A stretch of DNA of 7,243 bases from Winogradskyella sp. (GCA_030149115.1 JASBSE010000416.1:1-7243); one strand, 5' to 3'; positions 1-5,885 are shown, counted from the stretch's first letter. A program made the numbers and translations. Notes: generated from the sequence alone by a model not told the origin.

Positions 1-708
1 GCCTTCGTTTTGCTTAATAAAACGAATAATGTCGGCATCTACATTTTTGGTTTTAGGACGTACTTCGTAAAACAGATTTGGTCTATTGAACGATGCTTTA
101 AAGGTTACAGCATCTGTCATACCCAAACTTTTAAGAATATCTTCTTGCACCTTTGGAGTTGCTGTTGCTGTTAGTCCAATAATAGGAATATCGTCTCCAA
201 TTCGTTTTATAATATGTCTTAGGTTTCGGTATTCTGGTCTAAAATCGTGTCCCCATTCACTAATACAATGCGCTTCGTCTACAGCCATAAATGAGATTTT
301 TTGAGACTTCAAAAAATCCACATATTCTTCTTTGGTTAACGATTCTGGTGCTACATATAATAATTTAGTGATACCATTGATGATATCATCTTTTACACGC
401 TTTACTTCAGTTTTATTCAATGACGAATTTAAAACGTGTGCTACACCTTCATTCTCCGATACTGCTCTTATGGCATCTACCTGATTTTTCATTAGAGCAA
501 TAAGTGGTGACACCACAATTGCTGTTCCGTCTTTAATTAAAGCTGGTAATTGATAACAGAGCGATTTTCCGCCACCTGTTGGCATAATAACAAAGGTGTT
601 ATTACCTTCTACTACGTTTTTAATAACTTCTTCCTGTAGACCCTTAAACCCAGAAAAACCAAAGTATTTTTTTAGTGAGGAGTGTAAGTCAATTTCTGCA
701 ATACTCAT
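1..708 (-). CDS. recQ: ATP-dependent DNA helicase RecQ, N-terminal part (C-terminus off the left edge)
   Basis: Superfamily 2 DNA helicase that unwinds DNA 3'-to-5' in recombination and repair in the cytoplasm. The visible 236 residues read without interruption from an ATG at 708. In order they show the RecQ motif 0 region (FKGLQEEVI, about 21-29), Walker A (PTGGGKS, 43-49), motif Ia (VSPLIALMKNQ, about 66-76), the APESL segment (about 119-123), the DEAH box (DEAHCISEWGHDF, 144-156) and motif III (LTATAT, 179-184). The FNRPNL segment (207-212) marks the exit of helicase lobe 1. This combination is specific to RecQ among DEAH helicases. Lobe 2, the zinc/winged-helix (RQC) region and any HRDC domain lie outside the window, so about a third of the usual 600-730 residues is present. 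It is transcribed away from the kdsD operon and has no functional link to it that I can see. Confidence 0.97.
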   Translation of the reverse strand, partial: MSIAEIDLHSSLKKYFGFSGFKGLQEEVIKNVVEGNNTFVIMPTGGGKSLCYQLPALIKDGTAIVVSPLIALMKNQVDAIRAVSENEGVAHVLNSSLNKTEVKRVKDDIINGITKLLYVAPESLTKEEYVDFLKSQKISFMAVDEAHCISEWGHDFRPEYRNLRHIIKRIGDDIPIIGLTATATPKVQEDILKSLGMTDAVTFKASFNRPNLFYEVRPKTKNVDADIIRFIKQNEG

Positions 709-756
709 TAATCCCTTTTCGTATTTATTTCTTCTTTTATAATGCTTAAGTCTACT

Positions 757-764
757 CAAATATA
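757..764 (-). promoter_or_regulatory. Putative -7 box of the recQ promoter
   Basis: On the minus strand the bases read TATATTTG, an exact match to the Bacteroidota -7 consensus TAnnTTTG. It lies about 49 bases upstream of the recQ ATG, which would give a 5' leader of roughly 40 bases. No TTG -33 element sits at the preferred distance; the nearest is 26 bases further upstream (791-793), which is longer than usual. This is a motif match only. Confidence 0.45.
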
Positions 765-776
765 ATAAGTAAAACT

Positions 777-784
777 TAGCTTTG
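777..784 (+). promoter_or_regulatory. Putative upstream -7 box (P1) for the kdsD operon
   Basis: The bases read TAGCTTTG followed by CA, an exact match to TAnnTTTG. Transcription would start near 790, leaving about 135 bases before the preferred kdsD start at 925. No clear TTG is present at -33. The place where -33 should be overlaps the opposing recQ -7 box at 757-764, so the two promoters would compete for polymerase if both are real. Confidence 0.4.
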
Positions 785-840
785 CATCTTCAATTACATT
801 GTTTAGTACTTGTAATTTTTTCATAGTGATTTGGGAATAT

Positions 841-867
841 TTGAATGAAAAAATTCACGTACTTTTG
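841..867 (+). promoter_or_regulatory. Putative proximal promoter (P2) for kdsD
   Basis: TACTTTTG at 860-867 exactly matches the Bacteroidota -7 box TAnnTTTG. A TTTG at 840-843 lies 16 bases upstream as a candidate -33 element, slightly shorter than the usual spacing. Transcription would begin near 872-875, downstream of the ATG at 799 and about 50 bases before the TTG at 925. This placement is the main sequence argument that the 925 start is the real one. Confidence 0.5.
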
Positions 868-875
868 CATAACCT

Positions 876-895
876 TAAAGATAATAAAATCTTTA
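876..895. repeat. 7-bp perfect inverted repeat in the kdsD leader
   Basis: TAAAGAT at 876-882 and its exact reverse complement ATCTTTA at 889-895 flank a 6-base AATAAA spacer. It falls right after the predicted P2 transcription start, so it could be a weak 5' RNA hairpin or a protein-binding palindrome. With only one G-C pair per arm it would be an unstable RNA stem, and repeats of this size arise often by chance in AT-rich DNA. Confidence 0.35.
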
Positions 896-924
896 TATCT
901 AAAAAACACAATAAAAAATTAGTT

Positions 925-1890
925 TTGAACACTGTGTCATCCATATTAAACACTGCGAAAAGCACCATAGAACTGGAAAGCAACGCTATTAGAAATTTAT
1001 CAGATTTACTTACAGATGATTTTGCTAAGGCTGTAGAGCTCATATACCACTCTAAAGGAAGAGTTATTATTACTGGTATTGGTAAAAGTGCCATTATTGC
1101 CAATAAGATTGTTGCGACTTTAAATTCTACTGGGACTCCTGCTGTTTTTATGCATGCTGCAGATGCCATACATGGTGATTTGGGTTTAATTCTAAAAGAT
1201 GACGTTGTAATTTGTATTTCTAAAAGTGGTAATACTCCAGAAATTAAAGTTTTAGTACCTCTTATAAAGAATGCAAAAAATAAAATGATTGCCATTACAG
1301 GCAACAAAGAATCATTTTTAGGACAGCAATCTGATTATGTTTTGAACGCTTACGTTGAGCAAGAAGCTTGCCCTAATAATTTAGCACCTACTACAAGTAC
1401 CACAGCTCAGCTTGTAATGGGAGATGCTTTAGCCGTTTGTTTATTAGAATTGAGAGGTTTTTCTAGCAAGGATTTTGCAAAATATCATCCAGGAGGAGCC
1501 TTAGGTAAACGTTTATATTTAAGAGTGAATGATTTGTCCTCTCAAAATCAAAAACCTGAGGTACATTTAGATGCCAGCTTAAAGGAGGTTATTGTAGAAA
1601 TAACAGAAAAAATGTTAGGAGTAACAGCTGTTATTGAAAACAATAAAATTGTTGGTATTATAACAGATGGAGATTTACGTCGTATGCTCAGTAAAAGTGA
1701 TGATCTTTCTAATCTTAAAGCAAAAGATATAATGAGTACCAACCCAAGACGTATTAATGAAGATGCCATGGCTGTAGATGCTAAAGAGCTAATGGAAGAG
1801 TTTGGCATTTCGCAATTGTTGGTTGAGCATGATGGTAAGTACGCTGGAGTTGTTCACTTACATGATTTAATAAAAGAAGGCATTATATAA
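925..1890 (+). CDS. kdsD: Arabinose-5-phosphate isomerase (KdsD/KpsF/GutQ family)
   Basis: Converts D-ribulose-5-phosphate to D-arabinose-5-phosphate, the first committed step towards Kdo, the inner-core sugar of LPS; cytoplasmic. From the TTG at 925 the protein has 321 residues, close to the family norm. A SIS domain covers about 35-185, with the TGIGKS loop (50-55), STGTP (68-72), HGDLG (83-87), SKSGNTPE (99-106) and HPGGALGKR (188-196). Lys54, Glu106, Glu147 and His188 each sit five residues before the catalytic Lys59, Glu111, Glu152 and His193 I recall for E. coli KdsD. Two CBS domains follow (about 205-321), the first containing GIITDGDLRR. An in-frame ATG at 799 would add 42 residues with no family resemblance and would begin upstream of the proximal promoter, so I reject it as the main start. 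The stop overlaps the tatC start by one base (TAATG). GutQ- or KpsF-type roles are alternatives within the same family. Confidence 0.95.
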   Translation: MNTVSSILNTAKSTIELESNAIRNLSDLLTDDFAKAVELIYHSKGRVIITGIGKSAIIANKIVATLNSTGTPAVFMHAADAIHGDLGLILKDDVVICISKSGNTPEIKVLVPLIKNAKNKMIAITGNKESFLGQQSDYVLNAYVEQEACPNNLAPTTSTTAQLVMGDALAVCLLELRGFSSKDFAKYHPGGALGKRLYLRVNDLSSQNQKPEVHLDASLKEVIVEITEKMLGVTAVIENNKIVGIITDGDLRRMLSKSDDLSNLKAKDIMSTNPRRINEDAMAVDAKELMEEFGISQLLVEHDGKYAGVVHLHDLIKEGII

Positions 1891-2714
1891 TGGCGAAAAA
1901 GAGTGTAGACGAAATGTCTTTTTTAGACCATCTTGAAGATCTAAGGTGGCATTTAATAAGAGCAACATTAGCGATTGTTATTGCTGCAGCACTTGCGTTT
2001 GTATTTAAAACATTCATTTTTGATGTTGTTATTTTTGGGCCAACTCTAATGAGTTTCCCTACTTATGAAGGTCTATGTAGAATGTCTCAATTTTTAGGCA
2101 TAGAAGATACTACGTTTTGTGCTGATAAATTTCCTTTTATAATTCAAAACAGAACGGTAGCTGGGCAGTTTTCTGCACATATATGGACATCGATTTATGC
2201 TGGTTTCATTGTAGCCTTCCCTTATGTATTATACCAACTATGGAGCTTTATTAGCCCTGGATTAAGTTCTAATGAGCGTAAAAATTCCAGAGGATTTATA
2301 ATTATTGCATCATTCTTATTTTTCCTTGGTGTGCTATTTGGTTATTATATCATAACACCTTTATCAATCAACTTCTTGGCGAACTATCAAATTAGTGAAC
2401 AAATCTCTAATGAGTTTGATATTAGCTCCGTTATTGCTATTGTAAGGTCTTCATCCTTGGCATCTGGCTTTGTGTTTGAACTACCAATTATTATCTACTT
2501 TTTAACAAAGGTTGGTTTGGTAACACCTCAATTTTTGAAAAAATACAGAAAGTACGCTTTGGTAATTGTACTTATATTATCAGCTTTAATAACACCACCA
2601 GATGTTGCTAGTCAGGTTATTGTAGCAATACCAATTTTAATACTATACCAAGTTAGTATTTACATCTCTTCTATAGTAGTAAAAAATCAAAACAGAAAAA
2701 GAAAACATGTCTGA
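1890..2714 (+). CDS. tatC: Sec-independent protein translocase subunit TatC
   Basis: Polytopic inner-membrane core of the twin-arginine translocase, which recognises twin-arginine signal peptides and, with TatA, exports folded proteins. The 274 residues have the family's cytoplasmic N-terminus (FLDHLEDLR, 11-19), six predicted membrane helices, the loop LWSFISPGLSSNERK (117-131) whose Glu129 matches the conserved Glu103 of E. coli TatC, and ITPPDVASQ (234-242), which holds the conserved Asp. The first periplasmic loop is longer than in E. coli and carries two cysteines (63 and 77). The residue matching E. coli Glu15 appears to be Asp17, a conservative change. The basic tail (RKRKH) fits a cytoplasmic C-terminus. 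The start overlaps the kdsD stop by one base and the end overlaps the next gene by eight, indicating one mRNA with coupled translation. No tatA is in the window. Confidence 0.97.
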   Translation: MAKKSVDEMSFLDHLEDLRWHLIRATLAIVIAAALAFVFKTFIFDVVIFGPTLMSFPTYEGLCRMSQFLGIEDTTFCADKFPFIIQNRTVAGQFSAHIWTSIYAGFIVAFPYVLYQLWSFISPGLSSNERKNSRGFIIIASFLFFLGVLFGYYIITPLSINFLANYQISEQISNEFDISSVIAIVRSSSLASGFVFELPIIIYFLTKVGLVTPQFLKKYRKYALVIVLILSALITPPDVASQVIVAIPILILYQVSIYISSIVVKNQNRKRKHV

Positions 2715-3054
2715 TATTGTAAAAGAATTTAATGATTATCGCTCTAAAATGAACGATAAAATCCTTTCGGATAATAATAAAATTGTAAAACGTATTTTTA
2801 ACTTAGACACTAATGCTTTTGCTGAAGGTGCGTTAGATAAAAAGACAAAAGAGCTACTTGGCTTAGTGGCTTCAACCGTGCTTCGTTGTGATGATTGTGT
2901 GAAGTATCATTTAGAATCTTCTTATAAAGAAGGCTTAACAAAAGCTGAAGTTAGTGAAGCGCTTGGCATTGCTACTCTTATTGGAGGAACAATAGTAATC
3001 CCTCACTTAAGAAGAGCCCACGAATATTGGGAAGCTCTTGAAAACCAAGGTTAA
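2707..3054 (+). CDS. Carboxymuconolactone decarboxylase / AhpD-like CxxC protein
   Basis: A 115-residue all-helical protein of the CMD/AhpD-like superfamily. AhpD-type members act as thiol-disulfide proteins that reduce peroxiredoxin partners; CMD enzymes act in aromatic breakdown. The sequence favours the redox type. Glu49, Cys61, Cys64 and His68 reproduce the spacing of the E-x11-C-x2-C-x3-H relay that I recall from mycobacterial AhpD. The segment LIGGTIVIPHLRRA (91-104) matches the superfamily's C-terminal helix. Its ATG lies inside the end of tatC (8-base overlap, ATGTCTGA), so translation is probably coupled. No ahpC or other peroxiredoxin is nearby, so the partner and substrate are unknown. 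The protein has no signal peptide and should be cytoplasmic. The family assignment is strong; the reaction is inferred. Confidence 0.9.
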   Translation: MSDIVKEFNDYRSKMNDKILSDNNKIVKRIFNLDTNAFAEGALDKKTKELLGLVASTVLRCDDCVKYHLESSYKEGLTKAEVSEALGIATLIGGTIVIPHLRRAHEYWEALENQG

Positions 3055-3092
3055 ACTTTTTATAAATATTAGCTACAAATAAACGGTTCTAT

Positions 3093-3131
3093 ATGAATTT
3101 ACTATTTTTAGCGTTCTTAGTTACAGTATGA
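3093..3131 (+). other. Possible 12-residue leader ORF coupled to lptB
   Basis: A short ORF, MNLLFLAFLVTV, fills the end of the 73-base gap before lptB. Its TGA overlaps the lptB ATG in an ATGA arrangement (3128-3131), the classic geometry for translational coupling. The peptide is almost wholly hydrophobic. Nothing else shows that it is translated, and an ORF this short can occur by chance. Confidence 0.2.
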
Positions 3132-3868
3132 AGTTACGTGCGGAAAATTTAATGAAGTCCTACAGCGGACGAAAAGTTGTAAAAGACGTTTCTCTTGAGG
3201 TCAACCAAGGAGAAATTGTAGGCCTACTTGGGCCTAATGGTGCTGGTAAAACGACTTCGTTTTATATGATTGTTGGTATTATTAAACCTAACGGAGGAAA
3301 TATTTACCTAGATAATACGGACATTACAAAATACCCAATGTATAAGCGCGCGCAAAATGGTATTGGATATTTAGCACAGGAAGCTTCAGTGTTTAGAAAA
3401 CTTAGCATAGAAGATAATATTCTAAGTGTACTTCAGCTTACTAAGCTGAGTAAAAAAGAACAGCGTGATAAAATGGAATCTTTGATAGAAGAGTTTGGTC
3501 TTGGGCATATTAGAACCAATCGTGGTGACTTGCTTTCTGGAGGTGAACGTCGTCGTACAGAAATTGCCAGAGCCCTTGCCACAGATCCAAATTTTATACT
3601 TTTAGATGAACCTTTTGCTGGTGTAGACCCTGTTGCTGTAGAAGATATTCAACGCATTGTAGCAAAACTTACCAAAAAGAATATTGGTATCCTTATAACG
3701 GACCATAACGTACAAGAAACACTTGCCATTACGGACAGAACATACTTAATGTTTGAAGGTGGTATTCTTAAGGCAGGTAAGCCCGAAGAACTTGCCAGTG
3801 ACGAAATGGTACGTAAGGTTTACCTTGGACAGAATTTTGAGTTACGTAAAAAGAAGCTAGAATTTTAA
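3128..3868 (+). CDS. lptB: LPS export ABC transporter ATP-binding protein LptB
   Basis: Cytoplasmic ATPase of the LptB2FG complex, which extracts LPS from the inner membrane and pushes it along the Lpt bridge to the outer membrane. The 246 residues contain the complete ABC set: Walker A GPNGAGKT (35-42), Q-loop Gln84 in YLAQEASVFRKLS, signature LSGGERRR (136-143), Walker B with catalytic Glu161 (FILLDEPFAGVDPVAV, 157-171) and switch His193 (ITDHNV). The YLAQEASVFRKL and LSGGERRRTEIARALA wording is typical of LptB rather than of amino-acid (LivF/LivG) ATPases. Length is close to the 241 of E. coli, with a slightly longer basic tail (LRKKKLEF). No lptF, lptG, lptA or lptC is visible, so its partners are encoded elsewhere. 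It probably shares the kdsD-tatC transcript, which would place a Kdo-synthesis gene and an LPS-export gene together. The start context is not A-rich. Confidence 0.96.
   Translation: MKLRAENLMKSYSGRKVVKDVSLEVNQGEIVGLLGPNGAGKTTSFYMIVGIIKPNGGNIYLDNTDITKYPMYKRAQNGIGYLAQEASVFRKLSIEDNILSVLQLTKLSKKEQRDKMESLIEEFGLGHIRTNRGDLLSGGERRRTEIARALATDPNFILLDEPFAGVDPVAVEDIQRIVAKLTKKNIGILITDHNVQETLAITDRTYLMFEGGILKAGKPEELASDEMVRKVYLGQNFELRKKKLEF
3433..3449. repeat. 17-base palindrome inside lptB
   Basis: TCAGCTTA and its exact reverse complement TAAGCTGA flank a single central C, all within lptB codons for LQLTKLS. In RNA it could fold as a 6-bp stem with a UACUA loop. There is no T tract after it, so it does not look like a terminator. 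Confidence 0.35.
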
Positions 3869-3876
3869 TCTAAGCT
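3855..3876. terminator. Possible bidirectional terminator across the lptB / small membrane gene junction
   Basis: AGCTAGA (3855-3861) can pair with TCTA-A-GCT (3869-3876) with one bulged A, closing a 7-base loop. On the plus strand a T/C-rich run follows (ATTTCTTTATCTTTCTTC); on the minus strand TTCTTTTT follows. The stem is short and AT-rich. It spans the stop codons of both convergent genes, the only place a shared terminator could sit, since the stops are one base apart. Confidence 0.35.
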
Positions 3877-4181
3877 AATTTCTTTATCTTTCTTCTTACT
3901 CTTTTAATGCCTAAAATCAATAAATAGATTACTGCAGATTGTATAAATAAATTTACGAACCAATACACGGCTCTCACATACAGACTTTCGTTAACATAAA
4001 AAGGCAAACTTCTGTGAATGCCACTTATAGGCAAACTAAAAATTGCAATTATTGGATTGGTAACAGAAGTTAAATCACTCTTACTTTTTGTTAATTGTAC
4101 ATCCAAAAAGACAATTAAAAATTGAATCACCATTAAAGTAAAAAAAATGATGAGAAACGGTCTAAGCTTTAGTTTTTTCAT
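3870..4181 (-). CDS. Small two-helix membrane protein of unknown function
   Basis: I do not recognise this 103-residue protein. It has a basic N-terminus (MKKLKLR), a hydrophobic helix at about 9-27, a loop of about 40 residues (30-69) and a second helix at about 70-91, ending in a strongly basic tail (KRVRRKIKKL). The positive-inside rule puts both ends in the cytoplasm and the loop outside the inner membrane. There is no cysteine, lipobox or cleavable-looking signal site. Its ATG lies 20 bases inside the end of the TerC-family gene, so it is the last gene of a pssA-terC unit and is probably translated by coupling. That position suggests a link to TerC or to the membrane, but this is inference. 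It ends one base from the lptB stop. The clean overlap and basic-hydrophobic-basic composition argue for a real gene. Confidence 0.75.
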   Translation of the reverse strand: MKKLKLRPFLIIFFTLMVIQFLIVFLDVQLTKSKSDLTSVTNPIIAIFSLPISGIHRSLPFYVNESLYVRAVYWFVNLFIQSAVIYLLILGIKRVRRKIKKLA

Positions 4182-4986
4182 TTTTTGTGATTTCTTGTTT
4201 TATTAATTTTTTCTGATAACGTCCTTGTACAATATCTACTATAACTAACACAGCGATTACAAAATAAAATGTTGTTTTACTCATTGGTACAATCTCATTT
4301 CCAAAGATTTTAAGGTGCGCTAAATGGCCACCTTCTGTAACTAACATTATACCTACTATAAATAAAATAAATAGTCCCAACACCTCGTACATTCTGTTTT
4401 TAGCAAGAAAAGCAGATATTTTATCCGCAAGCAACAGCATTAACAATCCGCTCAATACAATGGCTACAGCCATAACAATAAAAGCTGTAGTTGAATTTTT
4501 CAAATCACTTGTTAAACCAATTGCTGCTAAAATGGAATCGAAAGAGAATACTAAATTCATTATTACAATACTCACCACTACCGCATTAGCTGATTTACTT
4601 TTTTTAGTACTACCATTCCCTTCAACATCATGCCCTAAGTCTGTTGTAGAAATCATATGCCAAATTTCTTTAATGGCAGTATATATAATAAAGCCACCAC
4701 CTGCTAATACTATTAAACTATGTCCGTTAAAAGCAAAGTCCAGCACATTTTCAATTTGCCCTGTTAGAAATGAAAATGGTTCTTGAAAATAGTCTATAAC
4801 CGATACCAATACAAAAAGTAAAACTATTCTTAATACAATGGCTATTAATATACCAACCTTTCGTACTCTTTTTTGTTCACTTACGGGTGCTTTTTTAGAT
4901 TCTAATGAAATATATAATAGGTTATCAAATCCTAATACTGCTTGAAGCATTACTAGCATTAAAAGAGTAAAAATAACTTCTGCCAT
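4162..4986 (-). CDS. TerC-family integral membrane protein (probable metal transporter)
   Basis: A 274-residue polytopic membrane protein of the TerC family (tellurium resistance TerC, E. coli Alx, Bacillus MeeF/MeeY), members of which have been linked to Mn2+ efflux and metal loading of exported proteins. About seven helices are predicted (near 4-24, 43-66, 88-107, 136-158, 166-187, 202-222 and 236-253). The family's paired acidic motifs are present: LGFDNLLYI (18-26, Asp21) in helix 1 and FSFDSILAAIGL (148-159, Asp150) in helix 4. Further charged or polar residues near the membrane include Glu218 and His221. No other ter gene is nearby, so a dedicated tellurite operon is unlikely. It follows pssA by 20 bases and overlaps the downstream small membrane gene by 20 bases. 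The gap leaves no room for a Mn-sensing yybP-ykoY riboswitch. The substrate is inferred from the family only. Confidence 0.9.
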   Translation of the reverse strand: MAEVIFTLLMLVMLQAVLGFDNLLYISLESKKAPVSEQKRVRKVGILIAIVLRIVLLFVLVSVIDYFQEPFSFLTGQIENVLDFAFNGHSLIVLAGGGFIIYTAIKEIWHMISTTDLGHDVEGNGSTKKSKSANAVVVSIVIMNLVFSFDSILAAIGLTSDLKNSTTAFIVMAVAIVLSGLLMLLLADKISAFLAKNRMYEVLGLFILFIVGIMLVTEGGHLAHLKIFGNEIVPMSKTTFYFVIAVLVIVDIVQGRYQKKLIKQEITKNEKTKA

Positions 4987-5006
4987 TTTTTAGTTTATCG
5001 TATTTG

Positions 5007-5765
5007 TTAGTTTATGTTCTTTTTATCAATTATGGATAAAATAATATAGAGAATAATAATGAGAGGTATCGCAGCAAAGTGCAGTACCAACAGCATCACC
5101 AAACTTACTATTAAAAAGATATATCGTATTGCATTATTCTTAAAGCTCCAATCTTTAAACTTTAATGCAAACAATTTTATTTTGGAATTTAGGAGATAGC
5201 AACTTATGAGTGTTAATACAATTAAAAACCACTTATTGATAATTATGGTGTTCATTATATCATTATTCTGATATTCTAAAATCAGTGGTAATGATAAAAT
5301 AAGTAATGTGTTTGCTGGTACAGGTAAGCCTTTAAAGTAGGTCTGTTGATCTTCGTCTAAATTAAACTTTGCTAATCGGTAAGCTGAAGCTAATGGAATT
5401 AATAATCCTATCAAAGGTAGCACAGACATTTTAAAACCTTGCCAGTGAAAAACAGAATTCCAACTTTCCGAATATGAAGCATAATCAGGACTGTCAACTG
5501 TAAGTGATATTAACTTAAACATTATTACTCCAGGTACCACACCACTCGTCACCAAATCAGCCAGTGAATCTAACTGAATCCCTAATGGGCTTTGCACGTT
5601 TAGTTTTCTAGCCAAAAGGCCATCAAAAAAATCGAAAAAGATACCTAAAAACACAAAAAAGGCAGCAACTATAAAATTACCGTGAACAGCAAATATTAAA
5701 GCGATACATCCTGAAAACAAATTGAGAAGTGTAACTATATTAGGAATGTGTCGCTTAAAGCTCAT
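5007..5765 (-). CDS. pssA: CDP-diacylglycerol--serine O-phosphatidyltransferase (phosphatidylserine synthase)
   Basis: Makes phosphatidylserine from CDP-diacylglycerol and L-serine at the inner membrane, the step before decarboxylation to phosphatidylethanolamine. The 252 residues contain the complete CDP-alcohol phosphotransferase motif: Asp45, Asp48-Gly49, Ala52-Arg53, Gly62, Asp66 and Asp70 (DFFDGLLAR, then LGIQLDSLAD). The N-terminal PNIVTLLNLFSGC and the later YRLAKFN plus YFKGLPVPA (143-151) are typical of PssA and separate it from PgsA and other family members. Seven or eight hydrophobic segments are visible. Length fits the membrane-bound (Bacillus-type) PssA. It is the first gene of a minus-strand unit with the TerC-family gene 20 bases downstream. 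Its promoter should lie in 5766-5830, where TACTTTTA (5788-5795, minus) is only a 7-of-8 match to the -7 box. Confidence 0.96.
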   Translation of the reverse strand: MSFKRHIPNIVTLLNLFSGCIALIFAVHGNFIVAAFFVFLGIFFDFFDGLLARKLNVQSPLGIQLDSLADLVTSGVVPGVIMFKLISLTVDSPDYASYSESWNSVFHWQGFKMSVLPLIGLLIPLASAYRLAKFNLDEDQQTYFKGLPVPANTLLILSLPLILEYQNNDIMNTIIINKWFLIVLTLISCYLLNSKIKLFALKFKDWSFKNNAIRYIFLIVSLVMLLVLHFAAIPLIIILYIILSIIDKKNIN

Positions 5766-5885
5766 GAATATAATTTTTGTAAAAATATAAAAGTATTTGA
5801 GCTTAGCTTATTATTTTTTTCAAATTGTGTTTTTAACTAAACAATAAGAAGCTGTTTTTAAAGTTAAATAGATAGAAAAATTGTG

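Noticed and set aside
86..304. 72-codon plus-strand frame opposite recQ
   Set aside because: It lies wholly within the conserved RecQ helicase motifs on the other strand and has no recognisable features.
799..924. 42-residue N-terminal extension of KdsD from ATG 799
   Set aside because: No family similarity, it exceeds the usual length, and the best promoter box lies inside it; kept only as an alternative isoform.
855..1307. 150-codon minus-strand frame with hydrophobic composition
   Set aside because: It is antisense to the conserved SIS domain of kdsD, and its apparent hydrophobicity comes from that complementarity.
1548..1808. 86-codon minus-strand frame
   Set aside because: Shadow of the CBS domains of kdsD.
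3870..4168. Shared AGCTTAG at the ends of the two adjacent minus-strand genes
   Set aside because: A 7-base match from an Ala codon plus TAG in AT-rich DNA; most likely chance rather than a repeat or attachment site.
4460..4786. 108-codon plus-strand frame
   Set aside because: Shadow of the TerC-family gene; it lacks family motifs and a sensible start context.
4987..5006. Mn-sensing riboswitch (yybP-ykoY type) before the TerC-family gene
   Set aside because: Only 20 bases separate it from pssA, too short for the element.
5788..5795. Possible pssA -7 box TACTTTTA on the minus strand
   Set aside because: It differs from consensus at the last base and has no TTG at the right distance; too weak to list as a feature.
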